From Psoroptes ovis (lineage: Eukaryota > Arthropoda > Arachnida > Sarcoptiformes > Psoroptidae), in contig PQWQ01000044.1 of assembly GCA_002943765.1 (NCBI GenBank), forward strand, positions 1-64,000: a stretch of 64,000 nt of DNA, in the 5' to 3' direction. Made by a program: the position numbers and the translations under genes. Of this stretch, positions 25,133 through 38,700 are shown one piece after another (within the stretch, counting starts at the first letter, position 1; each line of letters begins with the position of its first letter). Under the pieces are notes generated by a model. It had not been told where the DNA came from. It saw only the letters and a list, made by a program, of their open reading frames with translations, and did not search any database.

Positions 25133-28100
25133 TACATTGTGTGCAATTCAACAGCAGAGAAAAGACTCAAAAATTCAAATTGATCATTGAATTTTTCATT
25201 GAATACCTCTAGCCATTCATTCATTGAATTCAATTCAATCATATCAACTTTACAGCCTCACAACCTTTGAAAAAAATAGGAAAATCATGACTCGAAAATA
25301 ATTGAATCGAAAAATTCGAATTTGAATTTGATGCTAAATTGAGACATTCGAAAAAATTTAGCCAAGTTGATGATCATTATCATCATCATTCATTCATTGA
25401 TTGAGAGTAAAATTGAAATCATTATGACCATCATCAATCGTTGTTGATGATGATCATCATCATAATCAGTGATTACACAAGGTGTTTGTTTTTGTTGTTC
25501 ATTTCATTTTACATTATTATTATCTCATCATCATCATCAGATCTTTGATGTTTCATAATTAAAATTTTAAATTTTTTCCTTGATGAACACAAAAACTCAT
25601 CAGTCAAATTTAATGACGGACATAATTTTCAAATTAAATGCAAAATAGAGTTATGAGGTATTGACCTGAGAAAATTCATATTTCAAAATTTAAAATTTGA
25701 TTGAAATGATTTCAATCTCGGGTTTTCTTTTTGTTTCTGGTTAAATTAGATTCATGACTCATTCAAAATTAAAATCGCAATATTTTTTCAGAGATGAAAA
25801 AACAACACTTAAGTTTGATTTTCAATTTTAGAAAAAATAATGAAATCATAAACTATAGCCAACTAGCCAATGGCCCATTGGACAATAATGGAAAATATAT
25901 TTATTTACATTTTAAAAAAATTCAAAAAAAAATCATCATCAAAGATCATCAAACCTTGAAAATCAAAGATCATCTTTCGAATAATAATAATAATCAGTCG
26001 TATATTCTACTAAAATGATTTTTAAAAATCATATTTTGTTGTATTTTTTTCAACGAATTTTACTAATATCGAAATGGAAAAAATGAAAAAAATACTAAAA
26101 ATTATTCCTTCGAATATTTTCCATTTCGAATATGTCCATTTCGAGCGACCATTATTTGGTTATGGTCGGTCGAAAGATATTAAAAAATTCAAAAAAAAAA
26201 TTGTCAGGTAAAAACCCTCAGCCACACACAAACACACAATGTGTAATAATAATAGTAATCATTTTAATAGTTTTTATTATTTTGATTATCTGTTTACTTC
26301 AACATATTCAAATATTATTCGAATACACGATGATGATGATTCGACGACGATGCCCAAAAACCACAATGCATGGTCGAATTTTTCTTTAAGAAATGAAAAA
26401 TTTCTTAAAATATTTTTTTCGTGTGTCTTCAAAAATTGAGTTTGATCAAAGTAAAGTAAAGTTTAAAAAAAATGAAATTTTCAATTTAAGAAATATACAT
26501 TGAATTAAGACTGAGTGAAAATTTAAGAATGGAAAAATGAAAAAATTCGAAAATCGAATCGCGAAGAACAACATGTAATTTGCATTGCTGCAATTTGATG
26601 CAAATTTTTAATTTATTTTCTTATTTTTGGAAGAAAGATTTTTTTCGGTCGTCTTTCGACGAATCTAAAAAGATTGATTTCTTATTCTTTTCTTCATCCA
26701 AAAGAAGACGGAAGAAAATTTGCTTCATATTCAACAACGAAAAAAGTGAATTCATTTTTTTTAAATGTTCATCTCATTCTCTGTCTTATACAAATTCATT
26801 TTCTGGCTGATTGCATTAATATTTTTCACTGATTTTCACTGATTTTCGACTCTGTATTTTCGATTTATCGACTCGCATATATTGACAATAATGATCTTTG
26901 GCTGATGATGATCAAGATGCAATCAGCTAAGAAAAAAGATCGATCATCATCGATTGATTCTTATCATTTTTGATGATTTTTATTTTATTTATTTTGGCGT
27001 AAAGATTATTTTATAAAGATTTACATATCATCAATATTATCATATCAATTAATTGTCAATATCATCAAAAATTGAACACAAGAAGAAAGGAGAAAATTTC
27101 AATTTTTTGATATTTTCAATAACAATGAATCAATAGTGTGTTATATTAATATAGCACATCTATTTTAATGTAAATTTGTTTATTATTTTATACAATATGA
27201 TATCAGTGAAAAAAATGTAAGAATATACCATAAATAGATGCGTGTGTATTTCAGTTGGAAAAAAAATATTTCATATTTTTTTCACTTATATTCAATTATT
27301 ACATTTGCTTTGGGCTACAATTACAATATGTTGCCATTGTATGGGTAATAAAGTTAACAGCGATTAGTTTTGCTTGTATCAATTTGCTATTATTTAGGCA
27401 TAATGGGCAAAAATTTATACAAATTAATTCTGTTTATTTATTTCAATTTATTTATTCTTAAAGTATTTCATTTGTTAGAAACAAATTAGACCCAGCTAAA
27501 AATAAACGAAAAAAATAAACAAATAAATGAATCTACCAAGGAACACTGTCAAAGGTGTGTGTCAGTGTTACTACGACAATTTTTTTAATAATAATCTGAC
27601 ACGCATTAGTATTCAGCAGCCAAAAATTGGAAAATAATTTTCAAATATTTGTTTCATGTCTATACGCTTTACCAAGTGAGATTTTGTCAATGCAAAAAAA
27701 CACCAATAGACCACAACACATTACCCAACAACAACCTAAACATGTACAAATATTGGAAAATACTTGTGAATACTTGACAATTTATTATTCATCGAATTTT
27801 CATCATTCACAAACAAACGAATGTTTGCCATACGAATGTCGTGTGTATGAACAAATATTTGAAAAATATTTGAAGGATGTTTACCTTTGGCGCTTTGGCA
27901 AATGCACATTTGCGTGCATAGTTGCGTTTCGTTTCGATTCATTTCTTTTTTTTTCAAAAAAGATTTTTGAAAATTTTTCAAAAATGTTTTCGTTCGATGA
28001 TGATGATGATGAGCACTCAAGCAAATCTTTGTAATGTTGTTTTGTGTGATTGAAGTGTGCCTGGTCTGTGTGTGCAGTATTGTTGCTGCTGCTGCTGATG

Positions 28101-28442
28101 CTGCTGTGTTGTGTTGTCGTTACTGGGTACAAACAAACAAACAAAATAGAATTTTGTATTTTCTTTCTTTCGATCAACTTCAAGATGATTTAGTTGAGAA
28201 TGATGATGATGATGAAAATAAGTAAATAAATTAAATGAAAATATACTTTGTATGTATGTTTGTATGTGTAAGTAATAAACATTTTCATCATACATAGAAA
28301 ATACATTCATGATTGGCCTCTAAATGGTTTTTTTTTGTTTGTCAAAATTTTGGTCTGAAAATTCGCCCTAAAAATTGTTCAAAGAAAAAAAAATTGAACT
28401 TGAAGAATCTTCATTTTTTCGTCACCTGGTTCAATGGTTTTC

Positions 28443-28462
28443 GTGTGTGTGTGTGTGTGTGT
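28443..28462. repeat. (GT)n microsatellite
   Basis: Ten perfect GT units. Confidence 0.9.
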
Positions 28463-29697
28463 TAGTACATATTGAGCAAATGAGAAATTGACTGAAATAA
28501 TTTACTCAATTTTTTGTACGCGTCTGGCACGCGTCTTAAAATTTGATTCGAAATTTTGATTTATTTGTTTTGAATTTTTATCACAAGAAAAAATTTCTTC
28601 AAACTAATCTAAACACTTAAGTGCGAAAACACGTTGAATATATTTTTGAAAATACACAGAATACATGATCATTATCAAATAATATTCAATTATTTATTGT
28701 ATTTTGATTGATTAATTTTCTTGATTTAAAAATAATTAAAATATTTATTATCATTCATTATTGCCAATGGGGCAATAAAGGAGTGGTGGCTTTTCAATTC
28801 ATTTCAATTCAATCAAGATAAGAATCAAAAATAGGAAAAATTCAATGGTATTAATTCAATGAATTACTTTTGTTGTATATGATGAATTGAGTCAATTTTA
28901 TTGAATGGACAAACCTTGAAAAACTGAAATATTTATGAAAATAAACAAAAATAATAATAATAATTTGCTCTAAAATCGTGATCATAATCAAATCAAATAT
29001 GAATTAAATGAATAAAAATAAAGATTTTTTATAATTAACAATTAATTACATAATTAACACACACAAACACACCAATAATCATTTTATGATAAAAACAATT
29101 AAATTAATTTTATAACAAAATTATTTGAGGCAAAATTTAGTAATAAATATTGAATATGAAATAGAGAATCTCTCTATTTATTTCAAATATCAAAAATATT
29201 TTGACATTTGACCTATGAACATGCAAACACAATGATGTTTATTTATTGAAAATTTGTCATTATGTATTTCTCAGGAGAAAAGAATTTCTAGATGCAAAGC
29301 TTTCAAATATAAAAATTCATCATTTATTTCTGAGCATTGAAATATTATCGGCGTGATTCCGACGTTGTTTGTTGGCATATATTTCTTACAAAATATACTT
29401 AGATTCTTATGATGATTCCATAATAAAATAAATGATTATTTTCATTTTTTTCATTTCATTCCATTTCATTCGAATTTACATTTAATGAAAAATAATATTA
29501 GTCAATAATAATAATGATTATATAATCATTTTTTCGAATGAAAAAAAAAAAAAAAAATGAATGGAATCATCAAAACAAACTAAATGATAGAATGATAAAA
29601 ATATAAACAGGTATCCACCCGAAATAAACATTAATGAGTTTGATTATTATCAAACTCAATTGTTCAGTTTAGTTAGTTAAGTTTACAAAGTTAGATT

Positions 29698-29723
29698 ATC
29701 ATCATCATCATCATCATCATCAT
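29698..29723. repeat. (ATC)n microsatellite
   Basis: Run of ATC/TCA units. Confidence 0.85.
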
Positions 29724-29770
29724 ATACGGTTGAATTAAATTGAATAGGATTTTGCATTTTTTTCTAATTA

Positions 29771-29850
29771 TTAGGTTGTCCGCAAAGTATTTGCCGGTTA
29801 TATCGTAGAAAATTATTGAAAAATCGGCAAAAACTTTTCGGACAGCTTAA
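29771..29850. mobile_element. Family-1 mariner-like MITE, subtype a
   Basis: 80 bp, TTAGGTTGTCCG to CGGACAGCTTAA with GGTTATATCGTAGAAAATTA in the core. Clean TA on both sides; one of the best preserved copies. Confidence 0.9.
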
Positions 29851-30864
29851 TATATTGATGAAAATATACTGAAATATATTCATCATCATATAAAGGTTAT
29901 TGTTGCTGGTTACTTTAGATGATGATGATCATCATCATCATCATAATTATTACTATTATTATTAAGATCAACTGTTTATATGTGAGACTAGAGAAGAACG
30001 ATTATTAATCTTAAACGACCAACGATTGATGATCATCATGATCATCTCAGTGGTTTTTTAATGATAATAATAATCATTTTTGATCATCATGAAAATCGAT
30101 GGCCAAGGTCCTTCCGAATTATTTCGAAGTTGATGATTGAACATCACTTTAAGATCATTTTATGGGTTTTTTAAAATAATTCATATTCACAATAAATTTG
30201 AATTTTTACAGACAATTTTTTTCGGACAGATTGAAATATGGCTAAATCGGATAATTATTGTTCAATGGCTATGTGATAAAATTTCAATTTTTTCAAAAAA
30301 ATAAATTCGAAATTCAATTTTTTCAGAAATCTAAAATTTGTTTTGATTCGAAACATATAAATAAAATTTAAAATTCAATAAACGTCGATCTGAAATAGAA
30401 GGCTATTGTTTGTGTTGGTGTGTTAGTGTTTCAAATGTAATTTGTCATTATTTATTTGTTTGTTTGTTTGTCACCATAGTGAACACACACAAATAGTAAT
30501 CATTTTAAAAATTGATATTCAATTTGATTATTTACTTGTTTGTCTACTAAACAAATAACAACAATAATCAATTTGTTTTGAGAGGTAATCAATATTCAAT
30601 ACGTGAAGTGTTTTAATAGTAAATTGATGCTGCTCAAAACACATACATTCAGTTGCAGCAGCCATCGTGATCAGATTCAATCAGCTAATTGAATTGAATC
30701 TCTGCTGCTGCTGCTTTCGTAGTTTATGTGTTCTATGAGAATTATTATCATCAAACAATTTAAGAGTTACTTGCTATGTGAGCTGTATGTGTTTTGTGTA
30801 AGCATTTTTTTTGGAATAATTACAAAATTAATTTTCATATGTTTTTGTCATTATTTGATTATTA

Positions 30865-30947
30865 TTTAGGTTGTCCAGAAAGTTATGGCCGATTTTCATG
30901 TGGCAACTCTATTGATTAATCGAAATGAACTTTTTGGACAGCCTGAA
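30865..30947. mobile_element. Family-1 mariner-like MITE, subtype c reversed
   Basis: Ends TTTAGGTTGTCCAG and TGGACAGCCTGAA; core CATGTGGCAACTCTATTG. TA on both sides. Confidence 0.85.
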
Positions 30948-31162
30948 TATTTACATTTAAATGAAATGAAAAAAAACTAATTATAAAATTGTATTAGTAA
31001 CAAGAATTCTGAGTTCAAATTCAATTTTATCATTAAAATTTGTCTATCAGCGAAATGTACAAAGTAAAATGTGCCAAAAAATGATTGTAAGACTACGAAT
31101 TATCATTATGATGATGCAAATCGTTTTTCTTGGATTTTAGCCAAAAGAAATACTCGAATATA

Positions 31163-31242
31163 TTAGGTTGTCCCATAAGTTCTTGTCGATTTTCATGAAC
31201 AACTCTATTGATTAAGCCGAATGAACTTTCCAGACAACATAA
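31163..31242. mobile_element. Family-1 mariner-like MITE, subtype c reversed
   Basis: Ends TTAGGTTGTCCC and CAGACAACATAA; core CATGAACAACTCTATTG. TA on both sides. Confidence 0.86.
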
Positions 31243-31574
31243 TATATTGTTGTTGTCATTTATTAAATCACTGTGACAACAGCAGCGAAACAACAATAAC
31301 CTTTGAAAATGAGTAATTTGATCATAGGTTTTTTGAGATTTTTTTTTACAGATCAAATTACCTCGATTTTATAAAATGTAAAACTCAATGTTTTAAATAC
31401 CAGTAAGGTACTTTCTTATTCACTAAGGTAAAGACCTTTAATTCTTCTCAACTCGACAATACACCAACCAAAAACTCCAAATTCAAAATTCAAGTTTGAA
31501 TCAAATAATTCGATTGATGATGAACTGCTGATGCTTTTGACAAGCTCAAATATTTCAAAAATTTCTCAAAAATA

Positions 31575-31659
31575 TTAGGCTGTCCGAAAAATTCTGGCCG
31601 ATTTTCATGAGCAATTCTATTGATTAATCGAAATGAACTTTTCGGACAACAGCCTACAA
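31575..31659. mobile_element. Family-1 mariner-like MITE, subtype c reversed
   Basis: Ends TTAGGCTGTCCG and CGGACAACAGCCTA, the latter with a short ACA insertion. TA on the left. Confidence 0.83.
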
Positions 31660-31846
31660 TAAAATCAAATCAAAATCAAATTCGATGATTGATTCACGAT
31701 TGTAACTTATTTGATTTTAATGAGTTTGATTCGAGTTTGAAAGATGTTTATGATAAAACAAAATGAAGAATTAAAATTCAATTCATTTTAATTGTTTCTC
31801 AAAAATGAAAAAATTAATCAATCAATCACAATCAATCAGACAAAAT

Positions 31847-31912
31847 CAATTTTGGATTCGAGAAAAAAATTCAGAAAATCAATTTTGGATTCGAGAAAAA
31901 AATTCACAAAAA
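31847..31912. repeat. 33-bp tandem duplication
   Basis: Two near-identical copies in direct tandem, beginning CAATTTTGGATTCGAGAAAA at 31847 and 31880. They lie in an open plus-strand frame with no recognised domain. Confidence 0.85.
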
Positions 31913-32070
31913 ATTCAATTATCGAATATGAAATATGGCGAAGAAATATGGGAAAATATTCTCAAATATCTCAAATATTCCTTATGTTCATTTTCTCATT
32001 CGAATTGGTGTTGTTGGGGGTTTTATTTGATTGAATTAAATTAAAATAAAATTGAAAAGAATTTACTCAC

Positions 32071-32155
32071 CTTTCTTCACCTTTACGGCGTTGAAATTCA
32101 GCAACAAATCATCGTCATTCTTCACAGGTGATTTATTATTATTATTATTAATCAT
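32071..32155 (-). CDS. Candidate first coding exon of an unrecognised minus-strand gene
   Basis: Too short to stand out as an open frame. On the minus strand an ATG (32155-32153) in AAAA context starts a 28-codon frame, with a stop upstream in frame. It encodes M-I, a run of five Asn from an AAT repeat, then KSPVKNDDDLLLNFNAVKVKK, and stops at a strong GTGAGT donor (32070-32065) in phase 1. The non-repeat part uses varied, coding-like codons in an otherwise simple-sequence region. It would be the first exon of a gene running left into the gene-free stretch; no second exon was found. I do not recognise the peptide. It could also be an alternative exon of jitterbug, which ends 587 bp upstream on the same strand, or chance. 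Confidence 0.4.
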
Positions 32156-32741
32156 TTTTCTTATCAATTTTAATCATTTTCTTATCATTTTTTAGATCGA
32201 TTTTTATTATTTTTTTTCACAATTTCACAAGTGACAAGTACTAGAAGTATGAACAAATTGAATTCGAATTGTAATTGGAATTTGGAGAAATAATTAGATA
32301 ACACATTCACATTAATATTTTCTTTGTTCACTTCAAACAAAACTTTGAAATAACAATTGTTTCAGCGTGTTGTGAATTTATTATTTCTAGTTCTCAAATA
32401 ATCAAATGAAATAAAATGATCGACATTTGAAATGACTAATGATGATTGATCATTAAACAAATTACCAGAAAACAAAGAAAAACAATTTTCCCGGTAAATC
32501 TTGACCCTTGAGTCAAAAAAAAAAAAATGACGAAATTGCTGCCATCTATCGAGCGAAATAGTCATTTTGGATTTTTTTTTGAAAATTTTTAATTTAATTT
32601 TGTTAAGATTATTGTTCATTTCTTTATACAAAAAACAATTTTAAAAAATGAAATGAAATCATAGGATTATGAACAAGAATAATATGAGAATGTAAACACA
32701 ATGAATGGTGGAATATTCTTAAGAATAAAGGAATGTTTCAA
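32156..32741. other. Intergenic / jitterbug 3' untranslated region
   Basis: AT-rich sequence directly after the jitterbug stop codon on the minus strand. A minus-strand AATAAA (plus TTTATT) occurs near 32378, a plausible but unproven polyadenylation signal. Confidence 0.4.
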
Positions 32742-35700
32742 TCATAAATCAGCAGTCGAACCTTTCCATGAAATTTGTTTCCATTCTTCGGAATAATTTG
32801 GTCCAGCCATTCGTTCGATAGCATTCAATGGTGGCAGCGATATCATTGAATTATTGGCTCCATTACGCAAAAAACGATTCAACTCATCTTGTGTATCGAA
32901 AATCATTACAAAAAATGGTGAACCAGGTACATGTTCACCGGCCCATTTAACTTCGATCCGATAATCACCTGGTTCGGTTGGATCATATTTACAATAAATA
33001 ATTCGATCTTTTGGATTTTCTCGTTGCATTTCCACCTTGAAAGCACCTTTTGGTCCACGAATTCGTACAGTTAATTGACCGGCACCAGCACCTTTGGTAT
33101 CACAAAGAAAATGACTTTGATAAATTGGCAATACACCGTGTTCGATTCCGGGACCAACAACTTTAACTTTACTTGCATCTGGTGCTGCATAAATGCGCAA
33201 CAAAAATGGTGATCCTAAGACATGATAACATTTTAGACTGTGGACTATGATTAATATAGGATATATACCTATGACGTGTTGTCCACCATATTTAATAGTC
33301 AACGTGTGTTTGCCACCTTCATGTGGATGAATCAATAATGTAAATGTTCCATCATTTTGGTCATACAATTCACAAATGGCAGCTCTGTTTGGACCCATAC
33401 ATTGTGCACTCAATTCACCAGGACCTGCACGTCTAGTATCAATGAATGCTTTGATTTCTTTTCCAATCGTACCACCTTTAAGACCATCACCACTACATAT
33501 GACTCGTTTGGCATCACAACTTGGCAAAATAGGAACTTTTAGCGGGCAACCTTTAACTTGTTTTTGATTCCAAAGAACGTTCAATAGATAAGTACCTAGA
33601 TAAAATCAATTCATGTCAATTATTCCACTCAATTTTCATAGATTTATTAATGGCATACCTGGAATACGAGGTTCATATAATGCACGATATAATCTGGGAC
33701 CGATCGCCACAATTTTAACTTTGATATCGGATTTAACACCAGTCAACGTGACATCTGGTTCACCATCACCAGCATCTTTACCATCGATAATAATTTCAGC
33801 TTCTTCACCAACTCGGGCACCAGCTAAACCATGACCTCGTAATACTACGGAAACACCTTCAGTACTGTTTTCATTGACAATCGCATGGATTGGCGTTCTG
33901 GGTAGTAGAAAGCTCTCAAAATATACATAAATTTCATATTCACCTGTTCAAAAAATCGATAATTAATATGGGTTCAAAGGGTATCAATTTTGAATGATTA
34001 ATTTACCACAATATTTAGGTTTGAATATTAATCGATGTTTGTGCGAGGAACCAATCGGTTCCACTGGGACATCTTCGAAATTATTTTCATGTTTAATTTT
34101 TACAGTTAATTTTCCTAATTGAATCAAATCAAATTGATTAAACCAATCATCATGATAAAGGTTAAAGGGTTTACCTATTCCAGCGGCACTTGTATCGAAT
34201 ATTAGCTTTTTCTCTTCACCAATACAACAATTAAGTCTATTGTGGTTGTCTAAAATATTTTCCCAGCCACCAATCAGCCTTACTTTATCAATATCAACAA
34301 TATGAGGATGGAATGGACTTTCTATGGATTGATATTAATTTAAAAGATCAAAATAAGACGAAAAAATCGAATCAATCATATTTACCAGGGATTTCTTGGC
34401 CATTCCAAGATACTTTGACATCAAATATACCAATTTCCAATGGTATATAAGTTACTTTATAAATATCATTACATTTTTCAATCAAAAATGATGTTTCACT
34501 TTCAGGGCCTGTTGAATTGAGAAAAAAATTGTCATAATTCGATTCGATTTCAAAGGTTTTCATACCATCAATTTTAATTTCAGGTGAGCCATAAATATCT
34601 TTGGCATCAATTTGAAAATGACATGGTTCATTCAATTGCCCGGCTCGTAGACCATTACCTGATACTTTTGGCAATATACTTTCTTGGGCAAAAAATGTAA
34701 TCGGACTATCCGGTATTTCAACATTACCATATGTGATGGCAATTTTATATTTACCCGGTACTGTCGGTACGAATTCAATCAATTCACCTTCACCATTATG
34801 CATACCTTTCACTTCGATCGGTAAGTGGCGACCTAAAGGACTGGTTACGGTTACATCTAATTCAGCATAACCTGCATTTTTACGGTTCACTAAGGGAAAG
34901 AAGATTGCCATTAGATTGAATTACATCTAAAACAGTATGACCCTACTTACAATGTAAAGTAATTTTTTTATTTATCACAAACCGTGATGATTCGATTGGT
35001 TCAATTTTTACATTTGATGCATCGAATACTTCACATTGAAACGGTGACCCAATGACTGGTTTATCCCTGTGAAATACATCAATTTTGTGTGGACCAATTT
35101 TTTTAGGCATCCATTCAACCAATAGACATCCATTCTTCTGTTGATAACATTTTACAGGTAATGGTGATCTTGTTGGTTCAGTGACAATGATATCGAAATC
35201 ATTGGCTGATAATTCTTCACTTTCAATAAAAAATATAGCCCTATCATTACAGTTGGCTGTTTTCAAACCTTCACCATAAATAATGATTGATTCAACTGGT
35301 GTTTGAACATTCACTGAGAATGGTGAACCAATTACGGCATAATTATCCAAATATATTTCGATATGATGTACATCAGTCGTCTTAGGTATAAATGATACAC
35401 GATATAGCTTTGATTCAATTTCTTCCATTCTTAATGGTACTTCTTTGGTCGCAGGACTCAATATTTTCACCATCAATTCACCGTCGCCTGCTTTTCTAGC
35501 ATCAACATTGAATTCGAATTGTTGCCCGAGGAAACAATCGGAAGGTATTGTTACTTGAATTTGATTTGGATCAACTACTTCGATGAATAATGGATCTTTC
35601 CATAGATGTCTGTCGTTTTCAAGTATTTCGATTCGATGTTTACCAATCGTTTTGGGGATATATTCTAATTTGAAATTCTGGTCATCCATTTTGATTAATG

Positions 35701-38700
35701 ACCCAGATATTTTTGTTTTGTTTGGTCCGATAATATTTGCACGTAAATTATTGATAGACGAAGATGTTTTCGAGCGTAAATTGATCATATTAACTTGATT
35801 AATTCGTCCTGTCAACTTTTGTGTACGATCAATGTCAACGGTTGAGGACGGTGGTGCTGCCGCTGCCAATGGCACAGGTGAAATTGCTACAGGTTCAATA
35901 ATTTCAATATTGAATGGACTACCCGGTACATCTTCATCATTGAATGTCATATTCAAGTAATGAGGTACACATTCTTGAGGTACAAAAGTAACATCATACA
36001 GACCACGACTTTTCATCAATACTTCGGCACGTACTGAACTATTATCAGTTGATATGAAAAGCTCTAGGGTACCTTCACCTGCTTGTGAAGCATCAACTTG
36101 AAATGTATGTGGTTTATGCAGTTGACATCTTTGTAGTTGTTCTATTTTGATTTTGTTTACATCATAAACATTACATGTAAATGGACTACCAGGTATTGGT
36201 AGGCCATTCAGCGAAATCATCATTTGATGTGGCCCAATTTCTGTCGGTTTGAAACGAACACTAAAACATTTGGGTAGTTTTTCGACCAATGGACTAATAT
36301 TTTTATTAGTTGGCGATGTTACCATTACTTGACATTGTTTTATTTCATTATTTGGATTCTCGATTCGAAACGCTACACCTTTATGTAGTGAAATATTTTT
36401 AATGGATGATTCTGAAAATAATGCTCCAAGAGAAGTGTTTGCTTCGAATACTTGAACATTGAATGGACTTCCCGGTACTGGTTCACCATTAAATTTACAA
36501 CTTATCGTATGCAGCGTTGCTTCGGTAGGTTTGAAATTTACACGAAATCGTGCATTACCTTCAGACTGTACATAATTAGGAACATTACGGCCATTCGATG
36601 AAACAATAATCTCGAGATTTCCAGCACCAGCTGGACTAGCATTAATCGAAAAATAAATCGGTTTGCCAACGAAACCATTCTTGATGTCAGTAACTTTAAC
36701 TTTTTTAGCATCATAAACTTTAACCAGAAACGGGCAACCCGGGATCGAATTGCCACCAATTTTAATATCGACAGCATGATCACCGACTTCATTGGGTATA
36801 AATTGTATTTGGTAACCATTAAGATGATCACCTAGCAGAATGGGCTTTAAATTTCGATGTGATGGACTTAGAATAATGATTGAATTTTCGGTTAATAAAC
36901 CACCATTAGTATCGATAGTTATTTGTGCAACTTTATTCACTGAAACTTTTTCCAACGGTTGAAACATTACTTTTTCCGTATCAAGAATTTTACAACGAAA
37001 GGGTGAATCTTAAATTCGAAAATAGAATTATTTTAAATTTTCAAAATTATTCAAAGGTCAAAGCTACTCACTTTCAACATTTTTTCCATTAAACTTGATT
37101 TCGATGACTGGAAATATATTGATTAATGTTCAATTATTGATTTTGATTCGGACTACCATAAATAATCACATACCATGAATTTCTGGATCCGTAGGCACAA
37201 ATGATATTGCATACAAACTTGGTCCCAATGATTTTGGTGTCGATGGAACTTTACCATTGTTGACGATTACTTCTAAATTTCCTGGTCCAGCATTTGTTGC
37301 TTCAACTTTTGAGGAAAAAATAGAATGAAATTAACAAATAAATTTAAGGGTTAAACAAACCTAAGAAGGTAACCATTTTCCCGAGGCAAATTTCTTCGGG
37401 TATATCTTTGACTTTTATCTTCTTGATATCATAAATTTTCGTCAAAAATGGTGAACCTTGTACATGTTCATTTCGGTATTTTATTTGAACCTTATATTCA
37501 CCTATTTGTTTTGTGGGTCAAAAAATTGAAATTAATCGAGGTATAAACACAATGAATAAATAATTAAAGATAATAACCTGGCATCTTCGGCAAAAATTCA
37601 AGATGTATACATTGATTTTGTAAATCTTTGATTATGTTGGCCGATACAACTTGATTGTTTCCATCTTTGAGAGAAATAAAGGGTAAAAATTTAAATAAAC
37701 TAAATTACTTTGAATACAAAACAAATAAGAGATTACAACCTTGTACTTTTGCAATTATTTCATTCTCCGAATCGACATTGTGTATTGTTAGACGAGCAAT
37801 TTGATCAACAGGTGAATAATGTAATGCTGATCCGGTTACAATTGGTTTGTCGGTTGATGGTAGTACATTGACCATGAATGGATTTCCTGAAATTTTTTGA
37901 GACATTAACCTTGTCAATTCTAGAAAAAATCGAATCAATCGCGGATACTAACCATTAACAGGAATATTGTTGAAGGTAATCGAAACTACATGATCATTGG
38001 CCTGGGTCGGTGTAAAACATACGGCAAATTTTGCTCCACCAATTGGTTGAACTTGTGTCGGGACATTTTTTTCATTGGTTACCACCGATATTTCAAGATT
38101 ACCTTCACCAGCATAAATTGCATCGACAATGAATTGTATCGTCTTGCCTACACAACCATTTGCCGGTGCACTGACAATCACTTTGGTTGGATCGAAACTT
38201 TTGATAATGAATGGTTGATCATAGATTAGTTTGGAACAATATTCAAAATTGATTGCATATGGGCCAACTTCGTTGGGGATGAATTCACAAATGACCCTTG
38301 GAGAATATGTGAGGTTGACTGGAATTATTTTATTTGTTGCCGATGTAATAATAACCGAGAAATTACTTTTTTCGAGCCGATAATTGCTGCTATCAATTTC
38401 AAAACAAACTGGATGACCAACTTGTACCAATTCAATCTTGGATAAATCAAATTTGAGGTCAGGAAATTCATCTACTTGACATACGAATGGACAACCGATA
38501 ATATTTTCATTATTAAATTTAATATCAACAACATGTTGTATGGGCAGTTCGGGTTGAAATGTAATCAAACATTTCCCGTTTCCCAGTACTTGAACATGAT
38601 TCGGTACTTCACCATCATTCACAGCAATTTCCAGCTGTCCTTCACCTGCATTCGATGCATCAACTTGTATACTACATTTTTGTCCTAGAATTATATGTGC

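Larger units (their letters stand above)
14820..32070. other. Gene-free 3' flank of SoxB1 (~17 kb)
   Basis: No convincing coding region was recognised on either strand. Open frames here are short, mostly His/Ile/Phe-rich readings of simple repeats. The stretch holds twelve family-1 elements, one family-2 element, one perfect 27-bp hairpin and several microsatellites. It may contain SoxB1 3' untranslated sequence, enhancers, or introns of the gene that starts at 32155 on the minus strand. Confidence 0.6.

Noticed and set aside
27627..28034. 135-codon plus-strand frame, longest in the 3' flank of SoxB1
   Set aside because: Ends in a GAT microsatellite (poly-Asp), has strongly biased composition, and overlapping antisense frames are just as long.
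31792..32044. Open frames over the 33-bp duplication
   Set aside because: Two frames are equally open and the peptide repeat comes from the DNA duplication; no domain recognised.
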